Shown: positions 1 to 5,154 of the stretch, piece after piece
Numbering within the stretch: position 1 is the stretch's first letter
Layout: each line of letters opens with the position of its first letter
From: Christensenella sp. UBA1431
GTDB taxonomy: Bacteria > Bacillota > Clostridia > Christensenellales > UBA1431
Direction: 5' to 3'
Assembly (NCBI GenBank): GCA_002329665.1
Contig: DCTV01000070.1
Coordinates: 845-7,877, forward strand
DNA: 7,033 nucleotides
The notes under the pieces: generated by a model
The model's database searches: none
What the model was told of the DNA's origin: nothing
What the model saw: only the letters and a program-made list of their open reading frames with translations
Translations under genes and position numbers: made by a program

Positions 1-857
1 CCCCCGCCGTGAATGCGATCTATCCGCAGCTTGTCCACAAGGATGCCCTCACAAGGGTACAGGGCATCAACCAAACGCTGAATTCGGTGTTGATGCTGCT
101 TGCCCCTGCCGCGGGAGGCGTCCTGCTCGCCTCCATGGATATTTCGTGGGCTTTCATGCTGGATGTTATCACGGCGGGACTTGCCATTTTGATCCTCGCC
201 TTTATCAAGGTGGGAAAAATCGAACGGACGGACGCGCCCGCCTCCATGCTCGCGGAACTCAGGCAGGGTGTTGAATATACATTCCGTCACCCTTTGTTAA
301 GGGGAATCATCATTTGCTATGCCTTCTCCTTCTTTTTGATCACTCCTGCGGCGGTGCTTACGCCGCTGCTGGTCGAAAGAAGCTTCGGAAGCGATGTCTG
401 GAGACTGACCGCCAATGAGATGGCCTGGACGATCGGTTCTCTCATAGGCGGCGTGTTTGTCGCGTTGCAAGGCGGTTTCAAGGATAAAATTCGCACGATT
501 GCGATATGCTTGGTTGCGTTCGGCGTAACCTTTGGCCTTTTGGGCGTGGCGGGCCATTTCGCGGTATACCTGATAATCATGGGTGTCTCCGGTTTCTTTA
601 TGCCGGTTGTCGTGACGGCGCAAACCGTATTCATACAGGAAACCGCCCGGCCGGCCATGATGGGACGGGTTTTTTCCATAGTGCAGATCATCATTGGCAG
701 CGCTACGCCGGTGGCCATCCTGGTTTTCGGGCCGTTGGCCGATGTTGTGTCGGTGGAGTCTATACTGATCGTTTCCGGGATACTATTGGCGCTGGTCGGC
801 GTGCTGTATCAGAGAAGCAACATAGTATCCAACAGGAAACGAAATCTGGTAGAATAA
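1..857 (+). CDS. MFS transporter, 3' part (5' end outside window)
   Basis: C-terminal part of a major facilitator superfamily exporter, an inner-membrane proton-coupled drug or metabolite efflux protein. The frame is open from the first bases (Pro-Ala-Val-Asn-Ala), so the GTG at 9 is read as an internal Val codon and the real start lies upstream. About 284 residues are visible, roughly two thirds of a normal 400-420-residue MFS protein. The start matches the stretch around TM4-5 in the EntS/MFS_3-like group: a Pro-x-Leu-Val region, then Gly-Ile-Asn-Gln-Thr and a Gly-Gly helix. A basic cytoplasmic loop (Lys-Val-Gly-Lys-Ile-Glu-Arg) joins the two six-helix halves, and about six further hydrophobic helices follow before a basic tail ending in TAA at 855-857. 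The substrate cannot be told from sequence. No U-rich terminator is evident immediately downstream, only a weak CAAAC-ggt-GTTTG hairpin at 860-872. Confidence 0.9.
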   Translation, partial: PAVNAIYPQLVHKDALTRVQGINQTLNSVLMLLAPAAGGVLLASMDISWAFMLDVITAGLAILILAFIKVGKIERTDAPASMLAELRQGVEYTFRHPLLRGIIICYAFSFFLITPAAVLTPLLVERSFGSDVWRLTANEMAWTIGSLIGGVFVALQGGFKDKIRTIAICLVAFGVTFGLLGVAGHFAVYLIIMGVSGFFMPVVVTAQTVFIQETARPAMMGRVFSIVQIIIGSATPVAILVFGPLADVVSVESILIVSGILLALVGVLYQRSNIVSNRKRNLVE

Positions 858-907
858 AACAAACGGTGTTTGAAACTGTATGAATACCAAATGGAAAAAC
901 CGGGACG

Positions 908-937
908 TTGAGAACGGGGTGCAAAAAAGCATATAAT
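908..937 (+). promoter_or_regulatory. sigma-A-type promoter of the leader/peptidase-like gene
   Basis: TTGAGA at 908-913 and a perfect TATAAT at 932-937 are separated by 18 bp, and the predicted start is near 944. It is the best promoter in the 858-1196 gap. It would produce a leader of about 250 nt before the GTG at 1197. Confidence 0.6.
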
Positions 938-943
938 ATATAA

Positions 944-1182
944 GCGCATTGGATATACCTGCCGTCATATCAGGGAGGACAGGATCAGTATCATGAAAAG
1001 GATCGGCGAGCAGGGGTGAAATGCGCGCGCAAGTATGCGCCCCTGTATACCGAGGAGGACCCGCATGTCTTTATGCGTGAATAGAGTTGTCCTCCCGGAA
1101 CACGATGTTCAGGGTTGATTCTGGAAAAGTCCGAGGGAAAGCGCAGGCCGGCTATGAGGACGCCGTCCTGCGGCCAGGCTTT
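944..1182 (+). ncRNA. candidate structured leader RNA (class not recognised)
   Basis: This stretch between the promoter and the ribosome binding site has no convincing ORF but many complementary segments. A long-range helix can form between 973-981 (GGGAGGACA) and 1088-1096 (TGTCCTCCC). It encloses a GATC/GATC pairing (983-986 with 1001-1004), a CAGGGG/CCCCTG stem (1011-1016 with 1040-1045) and a CGCAT/ATGCG hairpin with a 6-nt loop (1062-1077). A GAACA-cga-TGTTC hairpin follows at 1098-1110. A strong CGCAGG...CCTGCG hairpin at 1142-1172 has an inner CGGC/GCCG helix and lies just before the ribosome binding site. A second copy of GGAGGAC at 1054-1060 competes for the same partner at 1089-1095, so two alternative folds are possible. 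This could be a riboswitch, a protein-binding leader or an independent ncRNA. I do not recognise a known class by motif, and covariation has not been tested. Confidence 0.45.
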
Positions 1183-1191
1183 GGGGGGAGG
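1183..1191 (+). promoter_or_regulatory. ribosome binding site deciding the GTG start at 1197
   Basis: GGGGGGAGG at 1183-1191 lies 5 nt before GTG 1197 and 8 nt before a second GTG at 1200. Either could be used, which makes a one-residue difference. It sits 10 nt after the 1142-1172 hairpin, so RNA folding could affect its access. Confidence 0.7.
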
Positions 1192-1196
1192 TTGCG

Positions 1197-1877
1197 GTGG
1201 TGTACGACGGAAAGGGTCAGGCAGGCCTGAAAGCCGAAGCGGGAACGACGGTGCTGTCGCTGAAGAATCCCGAATATTTCCATTTGTCCGAAAACTCTAA
1301 GGACGCGGTTTGGGGCTGCGATCAGGAGTGGTTCGGTTCGTGCTGGCAGCGCCGTGCAGGCTGCGGCCCGAGCGCGGCGACCAATGTTGTGCTGTATCTG
1401 CGCGGCGCCGGAAGCATCAGGCTTGAGGAAAAGGTCGAGAGCAAAGCGGATTGCATCCGGCTGATGGAGACGCTGTGGCGCTATGTCACCCCCAGTGAAA
1501 AGGGCGTAAACACCCTCGACCGATTTTGCGGCGGTGTAAAAAAGTATGCCAAATCCCGCGGAATAAGCCTGGAGTGCCGGACGTTGGACATTCCGATGAA
1601 AAGGATGTCGCGTCCCGCGTTGCCCTCGGTTGTGGACTTCATAGAAAAAGGGCTTGACAGCGACTGCCCCGTCGCCTTTCTCAATCTTTCCAACGGGAAG
1701 GTGAGCAACCTGGACTCCTGGCACTGGGTCACGATCGTCGGACTCGAGACCGACAAGGTGCACGACCGCGTTTCGGCGCAGATACTCGATGGCGGGAAAG
1801 CATTTGGGATCGATCTTAAACTCTGGTACGAAACCACCACGTTAGGCGGGGGGTTCGTGTTTTTCGAGAAGCCTTAA
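1197..1877 (+). CDS. papain/C39-like cysteine-peptidase-fold protein
   Basis: The product is 226 residues with a papain-like (C39-type) layout. The candidate nucleophile is Cys56 in Gly-Cys-Gly-Pro-Ser-Ala-Ala-Thr-Asn. The candidate general base is His176 in Ser-Trp-His-Trp-Val-Thr-Ile-Val-Gly, and the acidic partner is probably Asp198 in Ile-Leu-Asp-Gly-Gly. The preceding Asp-Gln-Glu-Trp-Phe and Trp-Gln segment supplies a Gln (43 or 51) that could form the oxyanion hole. No signal peptide or membrane segment is visible, so it should act in the cytoplasm, unlike the export-linked C39 domains of bacteriocin transporters. I infer a thiol peptidase or amidase role, and no substrate can be named. 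The GTG start is set by GGGGGGAGG five bases upstream. It is transcribed alone from the promoter near 908-937, behind a long foldable leader. The neighbouring exporter and ars-type genes give no clear functional link. Confidence 0.75.
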   Translation: MVYDGKGQAGLKAEAGTTVLSLKNPEYFHLSENSKDAVWGCDQEWFGSCWQRRAGCGPSAATNVVLYLRGAGSIRLEEKVESKADCIRLMETLWRYVTPSEKGVNTLDRFCGGVKKYAKSRGISLECRTLDIPMKRMSRPALPSVVDFIEKGLDSDCPVAFLNLSNGKVSNLDSWHWVTIVGLETDKVHDRVSAQILDGGKAFGIDLKLWYETTTLGGGFVFFEKP

Positions 1878-1880
1878 GCA

Positions 1881-1938
1881 TTCTCCCTGCACCGGGGAAA
1901 CGGAAGGACAGTCGAGCTTTAGAAACTGTTAATCTTCC
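1881..1938 (+). other. two hairpins after the peptidase-like gene (possible weak terminator)
   Basis: TTCTCC (1881-1886) pairs with GGGGAA (1894-1899) with one G-U pair and a 7-nt loop. Then GGAAG and ACAGT (1902-1906, 1908-1912) pair with ACTGT and CTTCC (1925-1929, 1934-1938). Both lie just after the stop codon at 1875-1877, but no U-tract follows, so ordinary intrinsic termination is not shown. Confidence 0.35.
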
Positions 1939-1987
1939 TTGCACAACAGGCGGCGCCATCGCATATATTGAAAAATCGAAACGGCAT

Positions 1988-2045
1988 TTCATGCTGAAGG
2001 AGAAAGCGCGGATTCATCGCGCATATTTCTTGCCTTCAAAATGAA
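1988..2045. repeat. 58-nt long imperfect inverted repeat / hairpin upstream of arsR
   Basis: The arms pair as TTCAT (1988-1992) with ATGAA (2041-2045), TGAAGG (1995-2000) with CCTTCA (2033-2038), AGAAA (2001-2005) with TTTCT (2026-2030), and GCGCG (2006-2010) with CGCGC (2018-2022). The loop is 7 nt, GATTCAT. This gives 21 base pairs interrupted by a 2x2 internal loop and by bulges of 2 and 3 nt on the 3' arm only. It could be a terminator-like barrier, the body of a small RNA, or a remnant of a miniature repeat. No second copy is seen in the window. Confidence 0.5.
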
Positions 2046-2047
2046 CG

Positions 2048-2065
2048 TATGATCATATAATCATA
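2048..2065. promoter_or_regulatory. operator-like palindrome upstream of arsR
   Basis: TATGAT and ATCATA form perfect 6-bp arms around a 6-bp spacer (CATATA). The site lies 58 bp before the arsR start codon and contains a TATAAT at 2056-2061 that has no well-spaced -35 partner. The geometry equals that of the palindrome at 3954-3971. ArsR proteins are homodimers that bind A/T-rich palindromes in their own control region, so this is a candidate site. Confidence 0.45.
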
Positions 2066-2088
2066 ATATGGATTTTTTATTTTTAGTA

Positions 2089-2123
2089 TTGCGTTTGATG
2101 ATTACGCGTGGTAAAATTATCAC
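2089..2123 (+). promoter_or_regulatory. arsR promoter with a palindrome over the -10 box
   Basis: TTGCGT (2089-2094) and TAAAAT (2112-2117) are spaced by 17 bp. The expected start is near 2124, at the arsR ATG itself. GTGGTAAAATTATCAC at 2108-2123 is a near-perfect 16-bp palindrome (arms GTGGTAA/TTATCAC with one mismatch) covering the -10 box, as expected for an autorepressor operator. Confidence 0.55.
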
Positions 2124-2471
2124 ATGAAAAATTTGAAGGGCAATAAAAAGGATAAAGACGTAGAGATTCTCAAAGCTTTGGCGCATCCTGTAAGGCTGGG
2201 CATCGTAAAGGCCCTGCATGGCAAGGGCGAGCTGTGTGCCTGCGAGATATGCGGCCTTTTCGACTGTGACAGGACCACGGCCAGCAAGCATCTGGCGGTC
2301 TTGCGTCAGGCGGGAATCATCGATTACGAGCGGCAGGGGAAGATGATCATATATCGATTGCAGATGCCGTGCGTGAATGCTTTTCTGCGCTGCATTAATG
2401 CTATTTCAAAGAAGGAGGACATTGTCGATGACGAAGATTCAGATTCTGGGACCGGGATGTGCAAGATGTAA
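2124..2471 (+). CDS. arsR: ArsR/SmtB-family metalloid-responsive repressor
   Basis: The product is a 115-residue winged-helix repressor, the usual size for the family. It should bind operator DNA as a dimer and release it when As(III), Sb(III) or a similar thiophilic ligand binds. Residues 13-31 form the opening helices (Leu-Ala-His-Pro-Val-Arg-Leu). Cys38-x-Cys40-x2-Cys43 matches the Cys-Val-Cys-Asp-Leu-Cys metalloid site of the E. coli ArsR type, and Cys48 is an extra thiol nearby. The recognition helix is around 50-63 (Thr-Thr-Ala-Ser-Lys-His-Leu-Ala-Val-Leu) and the wing is around 64-79. The C-terminal tail from about residue 96 is acidic and overlaps the next gene, ending in Cys113. No Shine-Dalgarno sequence precedes the ATG, and the predicted transcript starts at or next to it, so translation may be leaderless. 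The permease and redox genes that follow support a metal or metalloid role. Confidence 0.92.
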   Translation: MKNLKGNKKDKDVEILKALAHPVRLGIVKALHGKGELCACEICGLFDCDRTTASKHLAVLRQAGIIDYERQGKMIIYRLQMPCVNAFLRCINAISKKEDIVDDEDSDSGTGMCKM

Positions 2472-2670
2472 GAAACTGGCTGACGTGACGGACGCCTGCG
2501 CAAGCGAACTGGGGATGGACTACAGCATAGAGAAAGTGACCGATATTATGGAGATCGTCAAAGCGGGTGTGATGCAGACCCCGGCGGTAGCGGCGGGCGG
2601 CAGGATATTGCATCAGGGATCGGTTCCGTCGAAGGACGAGATGAAGCGGATCCTGCAAAAGAACCTATAA
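2428..2670 (+). CDS. small thioredoxin-like CxxC protein (redox-active disulfide protein 2 type)
   Basis: The product is an 80-residue cytoplasmic thioredoxin-fold protein of the Thioredoxin_3 / redox-active disulfide protein 2 type. The redox pair is Cys11-Ala-Arg-Cys14 in a Gly-Pro-Gly-Cys context. The cis-Pro loop is Thr-Pro-Ala-Val near residues 51-54, and a basic helix ends the protein. ATG 2428 is chosen because GGAGG at 2414-2418 lies 9 nt upstream. The in-frame TTG at 2422 is too close to that site, and an ATG at 2377 would sit deep in arsR. It overlaps the arsR 3' end by 44 bp in another frame, so the two are likely co-transcribed and coupled in translation. Genes of this kind often stand next to YraQ/ArsP permeases. 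It probably supplies or relays thiols for the transported metal species. Which substrate it reduces is not known. Confidence 0.85.
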   Translation: MTKIQILGPGCARCKKLADVTDACASELGMDYSIEKVTDIMEIVKAGVMQTPAVAAGGRILHQGSVPSKDEMKRILQKNL

Positions 2671-2738
2671 AAGGATATTATCTTTTTTCAGGGAATATGT
2701 GCAAAAATAGCCACATGATATGTGGTGGAGGACGCATT

Positions 2739-3902
2739 GTGGAGAAAAAAGACATAAAAAATTTAATAATTATCGCGATAGTGTTCGTTGGCTTCTATTT
2801 CCTACCTGCGGAATCAGGACGCGTTTTTAAGGCGCTGAACGAATCCGTACAAATGATGAGCGAGTACGCGAAGGCGCATGTGCTGCTTTGCCTGATTCCC
2901 GCGTTTTTCATAGCGGGCGCGATATCCGTATTCGTTAAGAGCGATTCGGTGATGAAGTACCTTGGGGCGGCCGCGAGCATCGTCGTGGCTTATTCGGTGG
3001 CATCGGTGTCCGGGGCTATCCTCGCGGTGTGCTCCTGTACGGTGCTGCCGCTCTTCGCCGGGATTTACATGCGCGGCGCAGGCCTTGGGCCTGCATCGGC
3101 CTTTTTATACTCCGGCCCTGCAATCAACGTGCTTGCCATCATCATGACCGCACGGGTATTGGGGCCGGAACTGGGTATTGTCCGCGCAGTTGGCGCAGTT
3201 CTGCTCAGCGTCGTAGTCGGTCTTCTCATGGCGTTTATTTTCAGGAAAGAGGAAAAACAGCGCATGAGCGCTTTCGAGATGGAGACCGATGGAGACCAGG
3301 TCGATCTGTGGCGCATCGTGCTGCTGATCGGATCGATGATCGGCTTTTTGATCTTTGCCAACTGGGGCGCGCCGCAGGGCGACACCGGGCTGTGGCAGGC
3401 GATATATTCCGTCAAGTGGTACGCAGCCGGGGCGTTCTTCATCATAACGGTGGTTTCGGCGTTCCTTTTGTTCAAGAAGGAAATGCTGAAGAAGTGGCTT
3501 CAGTCTACGCTTGACTACACATTGCGGGTGATGCCGCTGCTGTTCATCGGCGTGCTGGTGACCGGTTTCCTGCTGGGGCGGCCTGGCAATGAGGCGCTTA
3601 TTCCTTCGCAGTGGATAGCCGGACTTGTTGGTGGGAACTCCGTTTTCTCCAACTTCTTCGCCTCTGTCTCGGGCGCGCTGATGTATTTTGCCACGCTTAC
3701 CGAAGTGCCGATACTGCAGGGGCTGATGGGCGCAGGTATGGGCAAAGGCCCGGCCCTCGCGCTGCTGCTGGCCGGCCCGGCGCTATCGCTCCCGGCGATA
3801 CTGGTTATTTCAAAAATGCTGAAATGGAAAAAGACCTTGACGTACGTCGGGATCGTCGTTGCTGTAAGTACGGTTGCGGGGATCGTATACGGAATGTTCT
3901 GA
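2739..3902 (+). CDS. ArsP/YraQ-family permease (PF03773-type)
   Basis: The product is a 387-residue inner-membrane permease of the family that includes ArsP, which exports trivalent organoarsenicals. Two halves of about four to five helices each are split by a hydrophilic cytoplasmic loop at roughly residues 169-190. In the first half Cys98-Ser-Cys100 leads a conserved stretch (Thr-Val-Leu-Pro-Leu-Phe-Ala-Gly-Ile) followed by a Tyr-Ser-Gly-Pro-Ala-Ile-Asn segment. The second half carries the matching Ala-Thr-Leu-Thr-Glu-Val-Pro and Leu-Ala-Gly-Pro-Ala-Leu-Ser-Leu-Pro motifs. The GTG at 2739 is preferred over ATG 2697 because GGTGGAGG at 2724-2731 lies seven bases before it, and a GTG start leaves a compact N-terminus before the first helix. 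It is 68 bp after the thioredoxin gene, in the same predicted operon. The substrate is inferred: a methylated or aromatic arsenical, or another thiol-bound metal. The Cys-x-Cys pair would suit that. Confidence 0.88.
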   Translation: MEKKDIKNLIIIAIVFVGFYFLPAESGRVFKALNESVQMMSEYAKAHVLLCLIPAFFIAGAISVFVKSDSVMKYLGAAASIVVAYSVASVSGAILAVCSCTVLPLFAGIYMRGAGLGPASAFLYSGPAINVLAIIMTARVLGPELGIVRAVGAVLLSVVVGLLMAFIFRKEEKQRMSAFEMETDGDQVDLWRIVLLIGSMIGFLIFANWGAPQGDTGLWQAIYSVKWYAAGAFFIITVVSAFLLFKKEMLKKWLQSTLDYTLRVMPLLFIGVLVTGFLLGRPGNEALIPSQWIAGLVGGNSVFSNFFASVSGALMYFATLTEVPILQGLMGAGMGKGPALALLLAGPALSLPAILVISKMLKWKKTLTYVGIVVAVSTVAGIVYGMF

Positions 3903-3953
3903 CATCCCGAAAATCGATATGTTGCGAATAGCCGGCGGTGATACGGCTTAAAA

Positions 3954-3971
3954 TAGGATGAATTAATCCTA
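3954..3971. promoter_or_regulatory. operator-like palindrome before the MBL hydrolase gene
   Basis: TAGGAT and ATCCTA are perfect 6-bp arms around a 6-bp spacer (GAATTA), the same geometry as the site at 2048-2065. It abuts the ribosome binding site at 3971-3976. A TAAAAT at 3949-3954 overlaps its left edge. A TTGCGA at 3922-3927 is 21 bp away, too far for a normal -35, so an internal promoter is only possible, not shown. In RNA the palindrome could form a short hairpin next to the ribosome binding site. Confidence 0.4.
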
Positions 3972-3983
3972 GGAGAGCTGACC

Positions 3984-4802
3984 ATGGGCAATAAGATTCT
4001 CGAAGGCCTGTCCGCTTTGACCACGTCCACAGAGGAAGTAACCCCGGACATAATGGTAATCGACTTCACTGTCGTGACCGCCTGCATCGTTGGAACAGGG
4101 AATATGTGGGTCCTTGTGGATACGGGCCTTGAAAATTCTGCGGATACCATACTGTCTGCCGCCGAAAAACGGTTCACAAAAGAAAGCCGACCTGCGGCAA
4201 TAGTATTGACGCACGGCCATTTCGACCATGTCGGATCAGTCATCAAACTCTCTGAATTTTGGGACGTACCCGTATATGCGCATGAGCTTGAAATGCCCTA
4301 CATAACCGGCAAGAAAGATTACCCGGTAGCAAACGCTTCCGTTGACGGAGGCATAGTGGCAAAGCTTTCAAAGTCTTATCCGCAAACGAGCATCGACCTG
4401 CGTATAAGGGCCGTGGCGCTTCCCGGAGACGGCAGCGTACCCGGGATGCCCGATTGGAGATGGATACCGACCCCGGGGCATACCGAAGGCCACGTTTCTC
4501 TGTTCCGCGACCGCGACCGCGTGCTCATCGCAGGCGACGCGTTTTCCACGACGAAGCAGGAGTCATTGTTTTCGGTATTGATGCGGCGCGAACGGATAAG
4601 CGGTCCCCCCAGATATTTCACAACGGATTGGGAGGCCGCAGAAAACTCGGTCAGAAAGCTCAGGGACCTGAAACCTTTTTTGGTGATTCCAAGCCACGGA
4701 AAACCTATGGAGGGCGAGGAGCTTACCCGGAGCCTGGCAGTGCTGGTCAGCGAATTCAACAAGATCGCAAAACCTCAAAAAGGCCGGTTTTTAAACGGCT
4801 GA
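3984..4802 (+). CDS. MBL-fold metallo-hydrolase
   Basis: The product is 272 residues with the metallo-beta-lactamase fold. The metal ligands are His77-x-His79-x-Asp81-His82 in Thr-His-Gly-His-Phe-Asp-His, His166 in Pro-Gly-His-Thr-Glu-Gly-His, Asp185 in Ala-Gly-Asp-Ala-Phe, and His238 in Pro-Ser-His-Gly-Lys-Pro. All positions for a two-metal site are intact. There is no signal peptide, so it is cytoplasmic. It fits the glyoxalase-II-like/YflN-like general hydrolase group, and the reaction (thioester, lactone or other ester hydrolysis) cannot be fixed from sequence. AGGAGA at 3971-3976 is seven bases before the ATG. It follows the permease by 81 bp and precedes two hairpins, so it is read as the last gene of the ars-like unit, perhaps also made from its own controlled start. 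A role in handling a thiol or ester adduct of the metalloid is speculation. Confidence 0.88.
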   Translation: MGNKILEGLSALTTSTEEVTPDIMVIDFTVVTACIVGTGNMWVLVDTGLENSADTILSAAEKRFTKESRPAAIVLTHGHFDHVGSVIKLSEFWDVPVYAHELEMPYITGKKDYPVANASVDGGIVAKLSKSYPQTSIDLRIRAVALPGDGSVPGMPDWRWIPTPGHTEGHVSLFRDRDRVLIAGDAFSTTKQESLFSVLMRRERISGPPRYFTTDWEAAENSVRKLRDLKPFLVIPSHGKPMEGEELTRSLAVLVSEFNKIAKPQKGRFLNG

Positions 4803-4810
4803 AACAGGGA

Positions 4811-4868
4811 CGGTATCGGCGAATACCGGTTGTGTGAGCCTCAAAGGGGATTATGGCCTTTGAGGTTC
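4811..4868 (+). terminator. tandem hairpins ending the arsR-to-hydrolase unit
   Basis: The first hairpin is CGGTAT (4811-4816) with ATACCG (4823-4828) and a 6-nt loop. The second is a 12-bp stem, 4836-4847 with 4857-4868, whose core is CCTCAAAGG/CCTTTGAGG with one G-U pair and a 9-nt loop. They lie 8 and 33 bp after the hydrolase stop codon. The bases after the second stem (TATTGCC) are not a strong U-tract, so efficiency is uncertain. Confidence 0.55.
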
Positions 4869-5088
4869 TATTGCCGTATACCGTAAGCGCTCACGGGCCC
4901 CCCCGAGATTCACATCGCAAAAAAGCCCCACTCTTCTTGCACAATATTTTGCATGCCGATTCCTCCGGCCGCACATGTTATGATACAACATTTGTCTTAT
5001 TGCAGCATCTGTGTTTCGGCTCCATACGGGGAGTTTGTCGCACGATCTATTAGTTGAGGTAAACGCTTGTCAACAAAGTAAAGAAACT

Positions 5089-5154
5089 GTGGATATAACA
5101 GATAGAGTAGAACACAGGCGTTCTTTATTGAAGAAAGCGCCTTGCATTTTTTAA
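5089..5154 (+). CDS. possible 21-residue leader peptide across the attenuator hairpin
   Basis: A GTG-started reading frame of 21 codons runs through the whole hairpin and ends with TAA in the U-tract at 5152-5154. It contains Arg-Arg (codons 10-11) at the ascending arm and Lys-Lys (codons 15-16) at the descending arm. Upstream is only an A-rich AAAGAAAC, a poor ribosome binding site. Leader peptides of this kind control some antibiotic-resistance genes through ribosome stalling. Here it is a weak prediction, as short open frames arise by chance. Confidence 0.18.
   Translation: MDITDRVEHRRSLLKKAPCIF
5116..5152 (+). terminator. terminator-like hairpin (possible attenuator) upstream of the MATE gene
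   Basis: AGGCG (5116-5120) pairs with CGCCT (5138-5142), and the stem continues through TTCTTT/AAGAAAG with one mismatch and two G-U pairs to a short loop. After TGCA comes TTTTTT at 5147-5152. It lies 50 bp before the pump start codon and in the same direction, with no gene end close upstream, which fits attenuation better than gene-end termination. The A between stem and U-tract lowers certainty. Confidence 0.5.

Noticed and set aside
944..1182. Assignment of the leader to RNase P, 6S, T-box, cobalamin or TPP RNA
   Set aside because: The hallmark motifs of these classes that I know were looked for by eye and not seen, so the class is left open.
1152..1763. 203-codon open frame on the minus strand
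   Set aside because: It is antisense to the peptidase-like gene, which has the catalytic motifs and a strong ribosome binding site. The antisense protein shows no family motif.
1957..2028. Two similar CATCGC...ATAT stretches near 1957 and 2015 taken as direct repeats
   Set aside because: The match is short and interrupted, and the second copy is explained by the 58-nt hairpin.
2377..2427. ATG 2377 as the thioredoxin-like start
   Set aside because: It would add 17 residues read from inside arsR. The GGAGG at 2414-2418 points to ATG 2428, and the beta-strand plus CxxC layout then starts normally.
2697..2738. ATG 2697 or ATG 2715 as the permease start
   Set aside because: Neither has a ribosome binding site. 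The added residues (Cys-Lys-Asn-Ser-His and so on) come from the stretch holding the GGTGGAGG site of the GTG 2739 start.
3515..4246. 243-codon open frame on the minus strand spanning the permease end and the hydrolase start
   Set aside because: It crosses two well-supported genes and the gap between them. Its composition is rich in Ser, Thr and Pro, as expected for the reverse strand of such genes.
4853..5053. 66-codon open frame in the gap before the MATE gene
   Set aside because: It starts inside the loop of the terminator hairpin at 4836-4868, has no ribosome binding site and crosses the palindromes. The product has no recognisable feature.
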